Positions 16,521 through 27,001 of a stretch of DNA of 64,000 nucleotides are shown piece after piece. The notes below the pieces were generated by a model that saw only the letters and a program-made list of their open reading frames with translations, did not search any database and was not told the origin of the DNA. Position 1 is the first letter of the stretch. Every line of letters begins with the position of its first letter. The position numbers and the translations under genes are program-made. Source of the stretch: Psychrobacter urativorans (GTDB lineage: Bacteria; Pseudomonadota; Gammaproteobacteria; Pseudomonadales; Moraxellaceae); NCBI RefSeq assembly GCF_904846695.1, contig NZ_CAJHBR010000001.1, forward strand, positions 124,001-188,000, written 5' to 3'.

Positions 16521-18116
16521 ATGACTAATAGCGCCATTAAACCTTATCCTATCAAGCCCATAGCAGCAGAGTTGCCAGTAGATCCGGCGCTGGCACAAGC
16601 TTTATTGGCGAGTGTTGATGAACACCGTGAACAGTTACGTGGTCGGCGTATTTGGCTGGCTTGTAGTGGTGGTCGTGATTCTTTGGTTTTAGCCGCACTA
16701 TGTTTGCAGCTTTATCAGCAAGGTAAGTTAGCATTTTTGCCGCAGCTGCTGCATGTTGATCATAATCTACAGTCAGCTAGTAGTCATTGGGCTAAGCATG
16801 TCGCGAAATGGGCACAAGTCCAACAGCTGCCTTGTACTATTTTACGAGCGCAAGTAACCGGTAGCGATGAGCAAGCAGCACGGCAAGCCCGTTATCAAGT
16901 GATGCTTGAACATATCAATCAAGGCGACGTTTTATTGTTAGGTCATCATGCTGATGATCAAGCTGAGACCGTATTGATGCGCTTGATGCAGGGTGCTGGG
17001 GTGAAAGGTCTAGCTGCTATGCAAGCATGGCGTGAGCAGTCACAAGGCGCGCGACATAATGTCTTATGGCGGCCTTGGTTGTCGGTGCGTCGTGCCAATA
17101 TCAGTAGCTATGCTGAGCAGTTGCAGCTGCCTTATATTGATGATCCAACTAATGATAATGGTGATAATGTGCGTAGTAGTTTGCGCCGAGATATCATGCC
17201 ACTGCTGGCAACTTATAACCCTAATGTCATCGCAAACATGGTTCGTAGTGCGCAATTGCTTAGCGATGCGCAGGCAACAGTCAATACGCAAGCGCTGCAA
17301 GATTGGCAGCAGACTGCTATCGATGAGCTTGATTATCCTTCAGCTCAGCAGGTAATTGATAGTGATCAACTGCAAGCATTACCACTCTATCGCCAACGGC
17401 AATTACTACATTATTGGCTGGCGCAAGATGAGCCGTTACCGCCGAGTAAGCAACTAGTAGATGACGTGTCTAGGCTAGTGCAACGTGATGATAATGACCA
17501 CCAAACTCAGCTAGATTGGTACGCACACCGCCAACATTACAGGGTAAGTCGTTATCGTCAGCAGTTATATCGACTCAGTCACTCATGGCTTGATTGGCTA
17601 GCGTTGCCAGTGCTGGTACAGCAGCAAGTTATTATTAAAGATAGGCTGGAGCCCTTCACGGTAGTATTGCGGGAAAACGCCGCTTACCATTGGCAGTTAA
17701 AGGTTACAGCTAGTGAATTAGCACCTTTAATGAGCAACGATACGGATCCGCTAACCTTAAAAATAACACCGTTAGATCGACAACAAAAGTTAAAAACGTC
17801 AAGGGCTACTCGAGCACAGTCTGGCAAAAAACTCTATCAAACGTTAGCTATTCCAGTTTGGTTGCGAGACAGTTTACTAGTAGTGAGCGCTGTAAATCTA
17901 AACTCAGAAGTTACAGGTTCAAAAGCTGTTAACTCTGAGCATAAAGCCGATAATAACGAGCTGCCACTGTTACTAATCTCTCCCTTTGAGCAGTGGCCGC
18001 TGACCGCAGACGGTGCATCACTTAATTTAAGCAATAATGACCCTAAATGGATTGCCAAGATCGTTAATAGCGCATTTAGCAGTACTATTAGCAGTGCTCT
18101 ATTTGCGGTAAAGTAA
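16521..18116 (+). CDS. tilS: tRNA(Ile)-lysidine synthetase
   Basis: This enzyme converts C34 of tRNA-Ile(CAU) to lysidine, switching it to isoleucine decoding. The PP-loop ATP-binding motif SGGRDS is at residues 49-54. LLGHHADDQAETVLMRLMQG and the RRDIMPLL segment are typical of the N-terminal catalytic domain. A TilS C-terminal substrate-binding domain follows after about residue 300. The length of 531 exceeds E. coli TilS (432), largely in the C-terminal region. Many Gln codons give a Q-rich composition. It follows accA as in many gammaproteobacteria, though a terminator intervenes. Confidence 0.94.
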   Translation: MTNSAIKPYPIKPIAAELPVDPALAQALLASVDEHREQLRGRRIWLACSGGRDSLVLAALCLQLYQQGKLAFLPQLLHVDHNLQSASSHWAKHVAKWAQVQQLPCTILRAQVTGSDEQAARQARYQVMLEHINQGDVLLLGHHADDQAETVLMRLMQGAGVKGLAAMQAWREQSQGARHNVLWRPWLSVRRANISSYAEQLQLPYIDDPTNDNGDNVRSSLRRDIMPLLATYNPNVIANMVRSAQLLSDAQATVNTQALQDWQQTAIDELDYPSAQQVIDSDQLQALPLYRQRQLLHYWLAQDEPLPPSKQLVDDVSRLVQRDDNDHQTQLDWYAHRQHYRVSRYRQQLYRLSHSWLDWLALPVLVQQQVIIKDRLEPFTVVLRENAAYHWQLKVTASELAPLMSNDTDPLTLKITPLDRQQKLKTSRATRAQSGKKLYQTLAIPVWLRDSLLVVSAVNLNSEVTGSKAVNSEHKADNNELPLLLISPFEQWPLTADGASLNLSNNDPKWIAKIVNSAFSSTISSALFAVK

Positions 18117-18550
18117 TGGGTCTTGCTCTAGATTGCCGTTGCGGTTACTGACGCTATAAATGCTGCCGTCGATGAGCTTGTCTATGCCTTAATTACTAGT
18201 GTGCTTGCCTGTACTGTTAACTATATGGCTACTACTAATCTGCTATTAGCCAGTATCTAGGATTAATGGTAGGGCTTTTGAGCCACCGTTTGTTCTGTAA
18301 CCGGCGTATCGATGTTCCATCTTTAGGATGAACTGATAGTCACTGCGTTAACCACCAATTTTTCAAACGCCAATAATGGCAGTATGGTAGACTAGACCTC
18401 ATTTTAGACCGCCTGCTTGCTAAAAACACTCTATCAAACCCTGCTGTTTAAACGATACTATTTAGCGCTTATTATAAAAAGTAGGCTATGAAAAAACCAA
18501 TGCTAACAGGCAGTTAGGGTTTTAATAGAGCAGAATTATTAGGAGATTTT
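18117..18550. other. intergenic region between tilS and proC
   Basis: These 434 bases contain no supported gene or clear terminator. The minus-strand frame entering from proC (18514-18792) is a shadow. AGGAG at 18541-18545 is the proC ribosome binding site. Confidence 0.45.
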
Positions 18551-19408
18551 ATGTCATCAATTAATAATAAGTTAATTAATAAGAAAATAAGCTTTATCGG
18601 TGGCGGCAATATGGCGCAGGCCTTAATCAGTGGCCTCATTGGCTGCGGTATGAATCCTGCACTTATTACGGTATCGGCACCGAGTGCTGAGACTCGTGAG
18701 CAATACGCTAAGCAGCAAATGCATACTGTTGATGCTAGCCTAGAGCCAAAAGCAGCAGTTATCGATGCTGACGTAGTGGTACTAGCAGTCAAACCACAAA
18801 TGATGCAGCAAGTAGTTAGCGAATTTTCTGACGCTTTAGAGCATCAACTAGTGATTTCAGTGGCAGCAGGCTTATCGACTGAGCTTTTATCTGAGATGTT
18901 AGGGGGCTATAGCAATATCGTCCGCGCTATGCCCAATACTCCCTCGAAAATACAAATGGGAGCAACTGGTCTCTATGCTACCAGTGATATTAATGATCAA
19001 CAAAAGCAGCTAGCAACGGCAGTAATGGAAGCTTCAGGTTTAGTGATGTGGGTTGATTCTGAGGAACAGATGCATGCCGTTACTGCAGTGGCAGGATCAG
19101 CGCCAGCTTATGTGTTTTACTTTATTGAATCGATGATTGATGGCGCAGTGGCTTTAGGTCTAGATAGAGAGCAAGCCTCAGCGTTAGCTATGCAAACTGT
19201 GTTAGGCGCAGCGACTATGGCTATTGGTAGTGACGATAGTCCTGCTGAGCTACGTCGTAAAGTAATGTCGCCCAAGGGCACTACACAAGCGGCAATTGAG
19301 TCAATGCAACACAATGAGATTGGTCGCCAAATAGGCGAGGCTATGCAAGCGTGCTACGATCGCAGCAAAGCACTCAGTGAAGAGATGAAAAGCGACGATA
19401 AAAAGTAA
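18551..19408 (+). CDS. proC: pyrroline-5-carboxylate reductase
   Basis: This enzyme performs the last step of proline biosynthesis, NAD(P)H-dependent reduction of pyrroline-5-carboxylate. The Rossmann motif FIGGGNMAQALISGL lies at about residues 14-28, VVVLAVKPQMM at about 73-83, RAMPNTPSKIQMGATGL at about 123-139, and the signature stretch ending SPKGTTQAAIES at about 244-255. The 285-residue length is slightly longer than E. coli ProC because of a short N-terminal Asn/Lys/Ile-rich extension. yggT lies 285 bases downstream, a common pairing. Confidence 0.96.
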   Translation: MSSINNKLINKKISFIGGGNMAQALISGLIGCGMNPALITVSAPSAETREQYAKQQMHTVDASLEPKAAVIDADVVVLAVKPQMMQQVVSEFSDALEHQLVISVAAGLSTELLSEMLGGYSNIVRAMPNTPSKIQMGATGLYATSDINDQQKQLATAVMEASGLVMWVDSEEQMHAVTAVAGSAPAYVFYFIESMIDGAVALGLDREQASALAMQTVLGAATMAIGSDDSPAELRRKVMSPKGTTQAAIESMQHNEIGRQIGEAMQACYDRSKALSEEMKSDDKK

Positions 19409-19693
19409 AAGTAATTTACAACTGCCAAAGACTTTTGCAACTTATGCCTTAGCATAACTGCTCAGCAAGCTAGAAAGCTTTGTGAGTCAGTGACATAAAT
19501 TAGCAGTTATAGCAGCCTACAGTCTCTGTTGTATTTAAAACTACTGGTTTCAAACTGATGATTTCTAACTGATGATTGAAAACTGACTACATTAGTACTG
19601 ACTATAGCAGCCTTTACTATTGGTAAGTGTTTAACATACCCTAACTTTTATTAGTCCAAATTCTATTACTATAGGCAAATCGAGTAGCACTTA

Positions 19694-20263
19694 ATGAACG
19701 ATATGTTATTACAAATTTTTGATTTGGTTACCACCTTTGCGATGCTATTGGTGTTTATTCGCTTTATGCTGCAGTTTGCCGGAATGGATGCTAGCGAGCC
19801 GCTGATTAGCCCTGCGTATAAAGCTACGCATATCGTCGATGTGTTTGGACGGATTTTTCCAACGGTAGGCCAAGGGCGTATCAGTATTGCCGCTATAGTA
19901 TTGATGTTCCTTATTCGCTTAATTGACATCGCTGGCAAGGCGGCGCTTGCCAATAAAGGCATTGCACCTATACCGCTATTTTTCCAAGGCTCGTTAAGTC
20001 TGATTTTAGACTTTTTGCGCATGTGTCGCTACGTAGTTATAGGCTCTATCATTGTCAGCTGGATTGTAGTGTTTACTCAGTCAGCGCACCCGATTATCGG
20101 TATTATCATGCGCTTAGCAGAGCCGATTTTAGAGCCGTTTCGTCGTATTACTCCGAACTTAGGGATGCTCGACTTATCACCAATCATGGCATTTTTTGCC
20201 TTCTATTTGATTGAGATTATGGTTGGCGCTATTGCTAATAGCTTGCTACCAATGCTAGGTTAA
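19694..20263 (+). CDS. yggT: YggT-family integral membrane protein
   Basis: This inner-membrane protein of 189 residues has two tandem YggT repeats. Each has a hydrophobic helix, a short amphipathic stretch and a second helix; EPILEPFRRITPNLGMLDLS (about 146-165) is the clearest copy of the signature. The family is linked to osmotic shock survival and membrane protein function, but the mechanism is not established. Placement after proC is conserved in pseudomonads and relatives. The ribosome binding site before 19694 is weak. A strong terminator follows. Confidence 0.9.
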   Translation: MNDMLLQIFDLVTTFAMLLVFIRFMLQFAGMDASEPLISPAYKATHIVDVFGRIFPTVGQGRISIAAIVLMFLIRLIDIAGKAALANKGIAPIPLFFQGSLSLILDFLRMCRYVVIGSIIVSWIVVFTQSAHPIIGIIMRLAEPILEPFRRITPNLGMLDLSPIMAFFAFYLIEIMVGAIANSLLPMLG

Positions 20264-20306
20264 GCTGGCGAAGAGCAACTCATAAAATCAGCTAGTATTA
20301 GTCAAT

Positions 20307-20345
20307 AAAAAGACGCCCTATTCATGAGTAGGGCGTCTTTTTTTT
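20307..20345 (+). terminator. Rho-independent terminator of yggT
   Basis: A perfect 14-bp stem (AAAAAGACGCCCTA / TAGGGCGTCTTTTT) with an 8-base loop and a further T tail lies 43 bases past the yggT stop. The remaining gap to 20583 shows no gene. Confidence 0.93.
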
Positions 20346-20583
20346 AATGCTAAATGCTAATAATAGCTAAATATCACTTAAATACTAAACAAACCGCTGT
20401 ATCATCTTCGATTTACATTTTCTACAGCAGCGCTTTGAGCCGCTAGCAGTAAGGTCTACCATTGCAAGTTTAACAAGCTTTAAGACTAGCGCTAGCCGTT
20501 ACAGTGAGTTGATTGTAGAAACCAAACCGCCAGATTGAAATCAGTTTTTTGCAGCCTCTGTCAACATAGGCACAGCAACCCAG

Positions 20584-20614
20584 AAAAACTTATCACTGTT
20601 TCGCCTGATAAAGT
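20584..20614 (-). terminator. probable terminator of thiD
   Basis: On the minus strand a stem formed by ACTTTATCA and TGATAAGT (one bulge) is followed by five T residues, 13 bases after the thiD stop codon. Confidence 0.55.
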
Positions 20615-20626
20615 GATTTAGCGGTT

Positions 20627-21439
<813 letters not shown>

Positions 21440-21761
21440 TTATCCTTATAAGTTATTATTAGTGATAGTGGTTTGTTTTTCCCTAAAAGCTTCTATTTAT
21501 ATTAACCGCTTCTATTTTTTATCAAAAGATTGTATTTGTCTTCAATGATTTTTAATTTCTGCTACTGACTATAGCTAGCTTGCTGCTAAAAAGCCACAGT
21601 AGCCGATTGCTGTTATTTCACTAAAGATCTAAAATTAAGGTTATTAACTGGCTAAGATGATATTTCGCTGCTATTAACACTATTTTAGCGGCGCTAAAAG
21701 CCTTAAATTCGCTAATAAACCGTTATTATGCAAAAAGGTTGATTAAAGTGGCATACAACGC

Positions 21762-21789
21762 TTGCATTTCGTTTGGGCTTTGTTATAAT
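21762..21789 (+). promoter_or_regulatory. promoter of tRNA-Ser
   Basis: TTGCAT (21762-21767) and a consensus TATAAT (21784-21789) are separated by 16 bases. A GC-rich discriminator (CTCGCCC) follows, as expected for a stringently controlled stable-RNA promoter, about 72 bases upstream of the mature tRNA. Confidence 0.75.
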
Positions 21790-21860
21790 ACTCGCCCACG
21801 ACTAGGACGTATCATTAGCATCGATACTGTATTCTATCTCATAGAAGTCTTATCTCGTTC

Positions 21861-21950
21861 GGTGAAGTGGGTGAGTGGCTGAAACCAGTTCCCTGCTAAG
21901 GAACCATACGTGTAAGCGTATCGAGGGTTCGAATCCCTCCTTCACCGCCA
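21861..21950 (+). tRNA. tRNA-Ser (anticodon GCT)
   Basis: This is a 90-nt class II tRNA. The acceptor stem GGTGAAG pairs with CTTCACC. The anticodon stem GTTCC/GGAAC encloses loop CTGCTAA with anticodon GCT at 21895-21897. A long variable arm (ACGTGTAAGCGT region) and a T-arm with GGTTCGAATCC follow, and CCA is encoded. Confidence 0.97.
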
Positions 21951-22049
21951 TTTATTCAGTTATTATTAGATTTAAAATATAGTTTATCGATGTTAGCTTT
22001 TATGATAACCGCTAGATTAAAATAATTTAGCATATATCTTATAATTAGA

Positions 22050-22077
22050 TTGACATCTGCTGTATTATCTATATAAT
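22050..22077 (+). promoter_or_regulatory. promoter of tRNA-Arg
   Basis: TTGACA (22050-22055) and TATAAT (22072-22077), both perfect sigma-70 consensus hexamers, are spaced by 16 bases, 56 bases upstream of the mature tRNA-Arg. Confidence 0.85.
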
Positions 22078-22133
22078 GACCAACCTAATTTACTGCAAAA
22101 GTTAATCACTGCGCAGTAGATGATGTGCAATAC

Positions 22134-22210
22134 GCGCCTGTAGCTCAGTTGGATAGAGCACTTGGCTACGAACTAAGGGGTCGGGAGTTCGAATCTCTCC
22201 AGGCGCACCA
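22134..22210 (+). tRNA. tRNA-Arg (anticodon ACG)
   Basis: This is a 77-nt tRNA including encoded CCA. Acceptor arms GCGCCTG / CAGGCGC, D-loop AGCTCAGTTGGATAGAGC, anticodon loop CTACGAA (anticodon ACG at 22168-22170, expected to be edited to inosine) and T-loop GTTCGAATC are all canonical. Confidence 0.97.
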
Positions 22211-22247
22211 TTTGCATTATCACCGCTTTAAAAGCAATACCTAAATC

Positions 22248-22282
22248 AATCGCCTGTCTTCTGACATTTTGGCGGTTTTTTT
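22248..22282 (+). terminator. terminator after tRNA-Arg
   Basis: A two-part hairpin has outer stem AATCGCC / GGCGGTT and inner TGTC / GACA with a TTCT loop. It is followed by T residues, 38 bases after the tRNA. Confidence 0.7.
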
Positions 22283-22399
22283 ATGTCTGTCGATTTTATA
22301 CGCTGTACAACCAAATACTAGTGTATGTTAATGTCCGCTAAATGAACAATTTACGGTACAATAACAGCACTATTTTCTACTTGCTACGGACTTTATAAA

Positions 22400-23125
22400 A
22401 TGCGAAAAAGTAAGTTAAAAGTTGATGTCAGAATAAAAGTTGATGTTGAATCAATCTCTGAAAGTAAAAGTCCTTTGATAGATGAAAGTAAAAGTCCTTT
22501 GCTAGATGAAAGAAAACTTTTAAATCGCGTTATGAAGCCTGTAGTTGTCGATGAGCTGAGCATCGCCAAACCATTTGAGCGGGTGATAGCTATTGTCTAT
22601 GATGGTATGTTGATATTAGCCTTGCTGTTCTTGGTTGGCACGGTGTTGACCGTCATTGGTACTTTACTGACTATGCAAACGGGTACCGACTCAGCGCAAG
22701 CGCAGTCACTGCCAACTTGGTATCAGAACTTCATCATGACTCCCTCATTTATCTTAACGCTAGTAGGGTTCTACGGCTTGTTTTGGCGTCGTGGTGGCCA
22801 AACCCTAGGAATGCAGACTTGGCGTCTTAAAACGGTTAATAATACCGGTCATCTATTGACTTGGGGACAGTCCTTTAAGCGTATTTTGGCAGCTTGTTTA
22901 ATGCCTCTATTATGCGGCATAATCGGTAGCCTGATAGGCGGATCGCGCGCAGTACTATTACTCAGTGCGTTCTTTGGCTTAATGTTTAACTACCTTTTTT
23001 GTCTATTCAACAGTCGTGGCTTAGCAGTACAAGACATGATATCTAATACTATTACCTTAAAAATGCCAAAAGTAGCACAAGAAGGCCTATGGAGCGGTTT
23101 TAGAAACCGTAAGAAAAATAAATAA
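22400..23125 (+). CDS. RDD-family membrane protein
   Basis: This 241-residue inner-membrane protein has an RDD domain with the family's Arg-Asp pair in FERVIAIVYDGMLILALL (about 60-77). GQTLGMQTWRLKTVNNTGH follows the second hydrophobic helix, and AVQDMISNT lies near the C-terminus. RDD proteins have been proposed as transporters or Na+/H+ exchange-related proteins; function here is unknown. The first 44 residues are charged and contain a tandem ESKSPLIDESKSPLLDE duplication. A later ATG at 22532 would remove that segment. Neither start has a strong ribosome binding site. Confidence 0.82.
   Translation: MRKSKLKVDVRIKVDVESISESKSPLIDESKSPLLDERKLLNRVMKPVVVDELSIAKPFERVIAIVYDGMLILALLFLVGTVLTVIGTLLTMQTGTDSAQAQSLPTWYQNFIMTPSFILTLVGFYGLFWRRGGQTLGMQTWRLKTVNNTGHLLTWGQSFKRILAACLMPLLCGIIGSLIGGSRAVLLLSAFFGLMFNYLFCLFNSRGLAVQDMISNTITLKMPKVAQEGLWSGFRNRKKNK
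22461..22508. repeat. 24-bp tandem duplication inside the RDD gene
   Basis: Two contiguous 24-base units (22461-22484 and 22485-22508) differ at one base. They encode the in-frame repeat ESKSPLID / ESKSPLLD in the cytoplasmic N-terminus. Confidence 0.85.
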
Positions 23126-23235
23126 AGGGTATAACAACTGTATTATAGGCTTAGCGACGGCTTAACTATCGCTTACCACAGCAAAATGTCCCTTGGTTAA
23201 AATTAAAAGGGCTAGAAAACATGGTCAATAAAAAG

Positions 23236-23279
23236 GCATAAAAAAAGCTGAATCAAATGTAGATTCAGCTTTTTTATGC
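23236..23279. terminator. bidirectional terminator between RDD gene and panD
   Basis: A near-perfect 18-bp inverted repeat (GCAT, A run, GCTGAATC / GATTCAGC, T run, ATGC; one bulged base) lies between two convergent genes. T tracts are suitable for both directions. Confidence 0.88.
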
Positions 23280-23428
23280 GTGCTTGTTAGGTCTTCAATA
23301 GTTATAATTTCTAATAAACTAAAAATATCATTCGGCTCATTAAATAACTATTAAATTTAAACCTGCTTAACGCTCTCAAACAACTACTAAAATAATGATT
23401 CGAGAATTACCTAAAATAATAACTGCTG

Positions 23429-23809
23429 TTAAGCGACTTGTACTGGAATAACGTTAGCAGTATCTCTTACGCTATTATCTTCATTACAATAAACCAGTTT
23501 TGGCTGATAAATAGCGGCTTCAACTTCATCGAAATGAGCATAAGCGCAAATAATAACGATATCGCCTAAATCGGCCATATGAGCAGCAGCACCATTCAAT
23601 GAGATGATGCCTGAACCGGCTTCAGCACGGATAACATAAGTGCGAAAGCGTTTGCCATTAGTGACATTGTAGATATCGATAGATTCGTTTTCGCGCAAAC
23701 CAGCGAGATCTAATAAATCGCTATCAATACCACACGAGCCTTCATAATGTAACTCGGCATGGGTGACACGAGCGCGATGCAATTTGCATTTAAGCATGTT
23801 AAGTAGCAT
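23429..23809 (-). CDS. panD: aspartate 1-decarboxylase precursor
   Basis: This pyruvoyl enzyme makes beta-alanine for pantothenate and CoA. The self-cleavage site Gly24-Ser25 lies in HYEGSCGID, and the N-terminal [20 protein letters not shown] and the [20 protein letters not shown] segment are canonical. The 126-residue length is normal. AAGGAAG lies before the ATG. It shares a terminator with the RDD gene. No panB or panC is adjacent. Confidence 0.97.
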   Translation of the reverse strand: MLLNMLKCKLHRARVTHAELHYEGSCGIDSDLLDLAGLRENESIDIYNVTNGKRFRTYVIRAEAGSGIISLNGAAAHMADLGDIVIICAYAHFDEVEAAIYQPKLVYCNEDNSVRDTANVIPVQVA

Positions 23810-24094
23810 AAGTTGCTTCCTTAGTGTAACTGATATTAAGTAACTGATATTAAATGGATTAACGATAGCTAATAAACGGATTAACTACAGCGTTAATGGG
23901 GACATAACTGATAAATTAAAGCTACTATTAAAATTTAAGCTGGTACTAATGGCGCTGCAATAACCACTCAGCGTTAATAGTTGGCTGTACTAACTGGCCA
24001 CAAATACTAGAGTAGATGGCAACATTGCACAACTTAGATAGTCAACGAAAGTCTAAAAAACAGCGGTTATTAAAACAGGGCATATCATACCGTG

Positions 24095-24676
24095 TCAAGC
24101 AGGTAGTTTAAAGCCATTAATTTGCTCGCGTGCGCGCTCAATCTTACCTTCTAATAATAAGGGTAAGGCTTCAAAAGCCGCTGTCAAAGCGCTATCGATA
24201 GCGATCTGCTCATTAGGCGAAGCCTTTGAGAGTACATGACCACTGACTTTAGACTTATGTCCTGGATGACCTATCCCTACACGTAGACGATGAAAATCAC
24301 TGCCGATATGTGGAGTGATATCACGTAAGCCATTATGACCACCATGACCGCCATCCGTTTTTAACTTGATACTACCTGCAGGAATATCCAGCTCATCATG
24401 AGCGATTAGCAGCTGATCGTTATCAATATTATAAAAATTCACCATCGGCACTACCGACTGGCCTGACTTATTCATAAAAGTTAGTGGTAATAACAGGCGT
24501 ACATCAGAGCCGTGAATCTGACCACGACCAGTAACGCCATGGAATTTTTTGTCAGCAGATAAAGTGATATTGAACTGTTGGGCTAAATGTTGCACAAACC
24601 AAAAACCAGCATTATGACGAGTGAACATATACTCTTGACCGGGATTACCAAGACCAACGATAAGCTTTATAGACAT
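24095..24676 (-). CDS. pth: peptidyl-tRNA hydrolase
   Basis: This enzyme releases peptides from prematurely dissociated peptidyl-tRNA. IVGLGNPGQEYMFTRHNAGF holds Asn11 and the catalytic His21. LTFMNKSGQSV and GGHGGHNGLRDI are the other conserved blocks. The 193-residue length is normal. It follows rplY in the conserved prs-rplY-pth order, with a terminator-like palindrome in between. Confidence 0.97.
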   Translation of the reverse strand: MSIKLIVGLGNPGQEYMFTRHNAGFWFVQHLAQQFNITLSADKKFHGVTGRGQIHGSDVRLLLPLTFMNKSGQSVVPMVNFYNIDNDQLLIAHDELDIPAGSIKLKTDGGHGGHNGLRDITPHIGSDFHRLRVGIGHPGHKSKVSGHVLSKASPNEQIAIDSALTAAFEALPLLLEGKIERAREQINGFKLPA

Positions 24677-24784
24677 AACAATACTCAGTGTAGCTATTAG
24701 TAGGAAAGGTGAGAATTACCTTATGCTTAGGACATACGTTTTGAAAAAGTAACGTTAAAATTAGTTTTTCAAAACGTAATTACA

Positions 24785-24818
24785 AAAACAGCAGGAGATA
24801 ATTATCTCCTGCTGTTTT
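24785..24818 (-). terminator. perfect 34-bp palindrome after rplY, probable terminator
   Basis: AAAACAGCAGGAGATAA and its exact reverse complement abut with no unpaired spacer (24785-24818). In RNA this gives a strong hairpin ending in UUUU. It lies between rplY and pth, 64 bases after the rplY stop, so it probably attenuates or ends rplY transcription. Confidence 0.82.
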
Positions 24819-24881
24819 CTAACGCAACTAACTTCTGTCATAGGATATTTAACAAAATACTATATCAGAAGATAAGTTCTA

Positions 24882-25571
24882 TTATTCGGCGTCTTTATCT
24901 TCGCTAGCTGCTTTATCGCTCTGCTCTGTAGCTGGAACTTCAGCTGCATCAACGTCATCTGCTTCTTCATCAACTTCTTCAACTGTTGGTGGCTGCATGT
25001 TAACGATAGTACGGTCGTGCGCATCTTCCATGTCAAGATCAAAGATGATAACGCCTTCAGGCAATTTGATGTCTGATAAACGGAAAAGATCACCAATTTC
25101 CATACCAGATACATCTATTTCTAGATATTCAGGTAGCTGTGATGGTAGGCAAACGATTTCGATATCAGTAACTAGCGTTGATAGAATACCACCAGCTTTA
25201 GTACCAGGCGCTTCTTCACGACCTGCAAAATGAACAGGGATGTTCATGTTGATTTTTTGACCTTTTACAACGCGCTGAAAGTCAGCATGCATTGGAAAGC
25301 CTTTAGCTGGATGACGCTGCAACGCTTTGATAACAACTTGATGCTCATTACCTGTATCAAGAGTAATAGTCAAAATCTGTGAAAAGAAGGCTTCATATTC
25401 AAGCGACTTTACTAGTTCATTGATTTTGATTGAAATGGTAGTTGGCTCTTCGCCACCGCCATAAATGATTGCAGGAACTAAATTCTGCTTACGTAGGCGG
25501 CGGCTCGCACCTTTACCTTGTTGTTCTGCAGAACGATCAACTGCGTTTATTGCGAAATGGTCAATGCTCAT
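24882..25571 (-). CDS. rplY: 50S ribosomal protein L25/general stress protein Ctc
   Basis: This 229-residue protein binds 5S rRNA. The L25 domain covers roughly residues 1-95, including GKGASRRLRKQNLVPAIIYG. The CTC/TL5 C-terminal domain covers about 100-190, including LPEYLEIDVSGMEIGDLFRL. A strongly acidic tail rich in Glu, Asp and Ala (residues 195-229) is common in long-form Ctc proteins. AGGA lies before the ATG. It sits between prs and pth, the conserved order. Confidence 0.95.
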   Translation of the reverse strand: MSIDHFAINAVDRSAEQQGKGASRRLRKQNLVPAIIYGGGEEPTTISIKINELVKSLEYEAFFSQILTITLDTGNEHQVVIKALQRHPAKGFPMHADFQRVVKGQKINMNIPVHFAGREEAPGTKAGGILSTLVTDIEIVCLPSQLPEYLEIDVSGMEIGDLFRLSDIKLPEGVIIFDLDMEDAHDRTIVNMQPPTVEEVDEEADDVDAAEVPATEQSDKAASEDKDAE

Positions 25572-25741
25572 GGTTATAATCCTATAAAGAATAAGTGAAG
25601 TATCTGCTAGTAACTCTATGGATTTGCGACCAATCCACTATTGTACTAACAGCACTTTTTTGTGTTACCGGACTTATAAAGCCCAAATGGTTAACACAGG
25701 CGCGCATTATACGTGGTTTTGTAGTAATAATAAAGGCTTAC

Positions 25742-25783
25742 AAAAAAATCCAGCGCTAAAGAATAACTCTTAGCGCTGGATTT
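25742..25783 (-). terminator. Rho-independent terminator of prs
   Basis: A 14-bp stem (AAATCCAGCGCTAA / TTAGCGCTGGATTT) is followed by a seven-T run on the minus strand, 88 bases beyond the prs stop. Confidence 0.93.
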
Positions 25784-25870
25784 ATAACTAATTTGTCGTC
25801 TTTAACCGTCGATACTAGCAATATAAGCGCTAATGATCATAAGTAACTAGTAACTAGTAACTAGTGACTA

Positions 25871-26818
25871 TTAAACATCAAACATAGCACTGATAGATTC
25901 TTCGTTATTGATACGACGTAAGCTCTCAGCTAGCATAGGAGCGATAGATATTTGACGTATTTTACTACAAGCGGCAGCCGCTGCAGAAAGTGGAATAGTA
26001 TCGGTAACTACGATTTCATCCAATGCCGACTCGCTGATGTTCTTCAGTGCATCACCTGATAATACTGGATGAGTGATATAAGCCATTACACGACGAGCGC
26101 CGCTATCTTTTAGGGCTTGAGCCGCTTTACATAGCGTTCCCGCTGTATCGACCATATCATCAACAATGACACAATCACGATCACGGACATCACCAATGAT
26201 GTTCATTACTTGTGATTCGTTAGCGCGCGCACGACGCTTATCAATGATAGCCAAATCACTATCGCCTAATTGCTTGGCCATAGCACGAGCACGTACTACG
26301 CCACCAACATCAGGAGAAACTACCATGATGTTGTCATAATCTTGTTTTAATAGGTCATTGAGTAATACAGGAGTAGCGTAGATATTGTCTACTGGAATAT
26401 CGAAAAAACCCTGAATTTGATCAGAATGTAGATCAACAGTCATCACTCGATCAATACTAACAATGTTGAGCATATCAGCAACAACTTTGGCAGAAATAGG
26501 CACTCGAGCAGAACGGGGACGACGATCTTGACGAGCATAACCAAAGTAGGGCATCACTGCAGTGATACGACCAGCACTCGAGCGACGCAAAGCGTCAGCC
26601 ATCATCATGATTTCCATGAGATTGTCATTAGTAGGGGAGCAAGTAGGCTGCATGATAAACACATCTTTTCCGCGCACGTGTTCTTTGATTTCTACCGCAA
26701 TTTCGCCGTCAGAAAAACGTGTGATATCAGCTTTACCAAGAGGGATATGGAGGTGGTCGGCTACTGTTTTCGCTAATTCAGGGTGGGCATTACCCGTAAA
26801 AATCGCCAAATAAGGCAT
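25871..26818 (-). CDS. prs: ribose-phosphate pyrophosphokinase (PRPP synthetase)
   Basis: This enzyme makes PRPP from ribose 5-phosphate and ATP, feeding nucleotide, His, Trp and NAD synthesis. Typical blocks are [20 protein letters not shown] near the start, [20 protein letters not shown] (catalytic flexible loop) and the PRPP-binding [14 protein letters not shown]. The 315-residue length is normal. It lies immediately downstream of two tRNA-Gln genes on the same strand and may share their transcript. Confidence 0.98.
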   Translation of the reverse strand: MPYLAIFTGNAHPELAKTVADHLHIPLGKADITRFSDGEIAVEIKEHVRGKDVFIMQPTCSPTNDNLMEIMMMADALRRSSAGRITAVMPYFGYARQDRRPRSARVPISAKVVADMLNIVSIDRVMTVDLHSDQIQGFFDIPVDNIYATPVLLNDLLKQDYDNIMVVSPDVGGVVRARAMAKQLGDSDLAIIDKRRARANESQVMNIIGDVRDRDCVIVDDMVDTAGTLCKAAQALKDSGARRVMAYITHPVLSGDALKNISESALDEIVVTDTIPLSAAAAACSKIRQISIAPMLAESLRRINNEESISAMFDV

Positions 26819-26926
26819 GACTGAAGTCCTATTGAGTGACTCAAGCAGCGACCGCTAAGCAGTGTCAAACTGCTCAAATTCAGAAAAGAGTGGAGAACGT
26901 AGTTAGTGATGTTGTGCACTAAAAAA

Positions 26927-27001
26927 TGGTAGGGGTAGCTGGACTCGAACCAACGGTGTCAGGATCAAAACCTGATGCCTTACCAACTTGGCTATACCCC
27001 T
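26927..27001 (-). tRNA. tRNA-Gln (anticodon TTG), promoter-distal copy
   Basis: This is a 75-nt tRNA including CCA. Acceptor AGGGGTA / TACCCCT, anticodon stem TCAGG/CCTGA with loop TTTTGAT (anticodon TTG at 26966-26968), and T-loop GTTCGAGTC. It is identical to the copy exactly 300 bases upstream. A tRNA-Gln next to prs and ispE is common in gammaproteobacteria. Confidence 0.96.

Noticed and set aside
22400..22530. N-terminal segment of the RDD gene as a separate small ORF
   Set aside because: It is continuous in frame with the RDD domain; only the start position is in doubt.
24860..25114. 84-codon minus-strand ORF inside rplY
   Set aside because: It is a frame-shifted shadow of the rplY C-terminus with no independent ribosome binding site.
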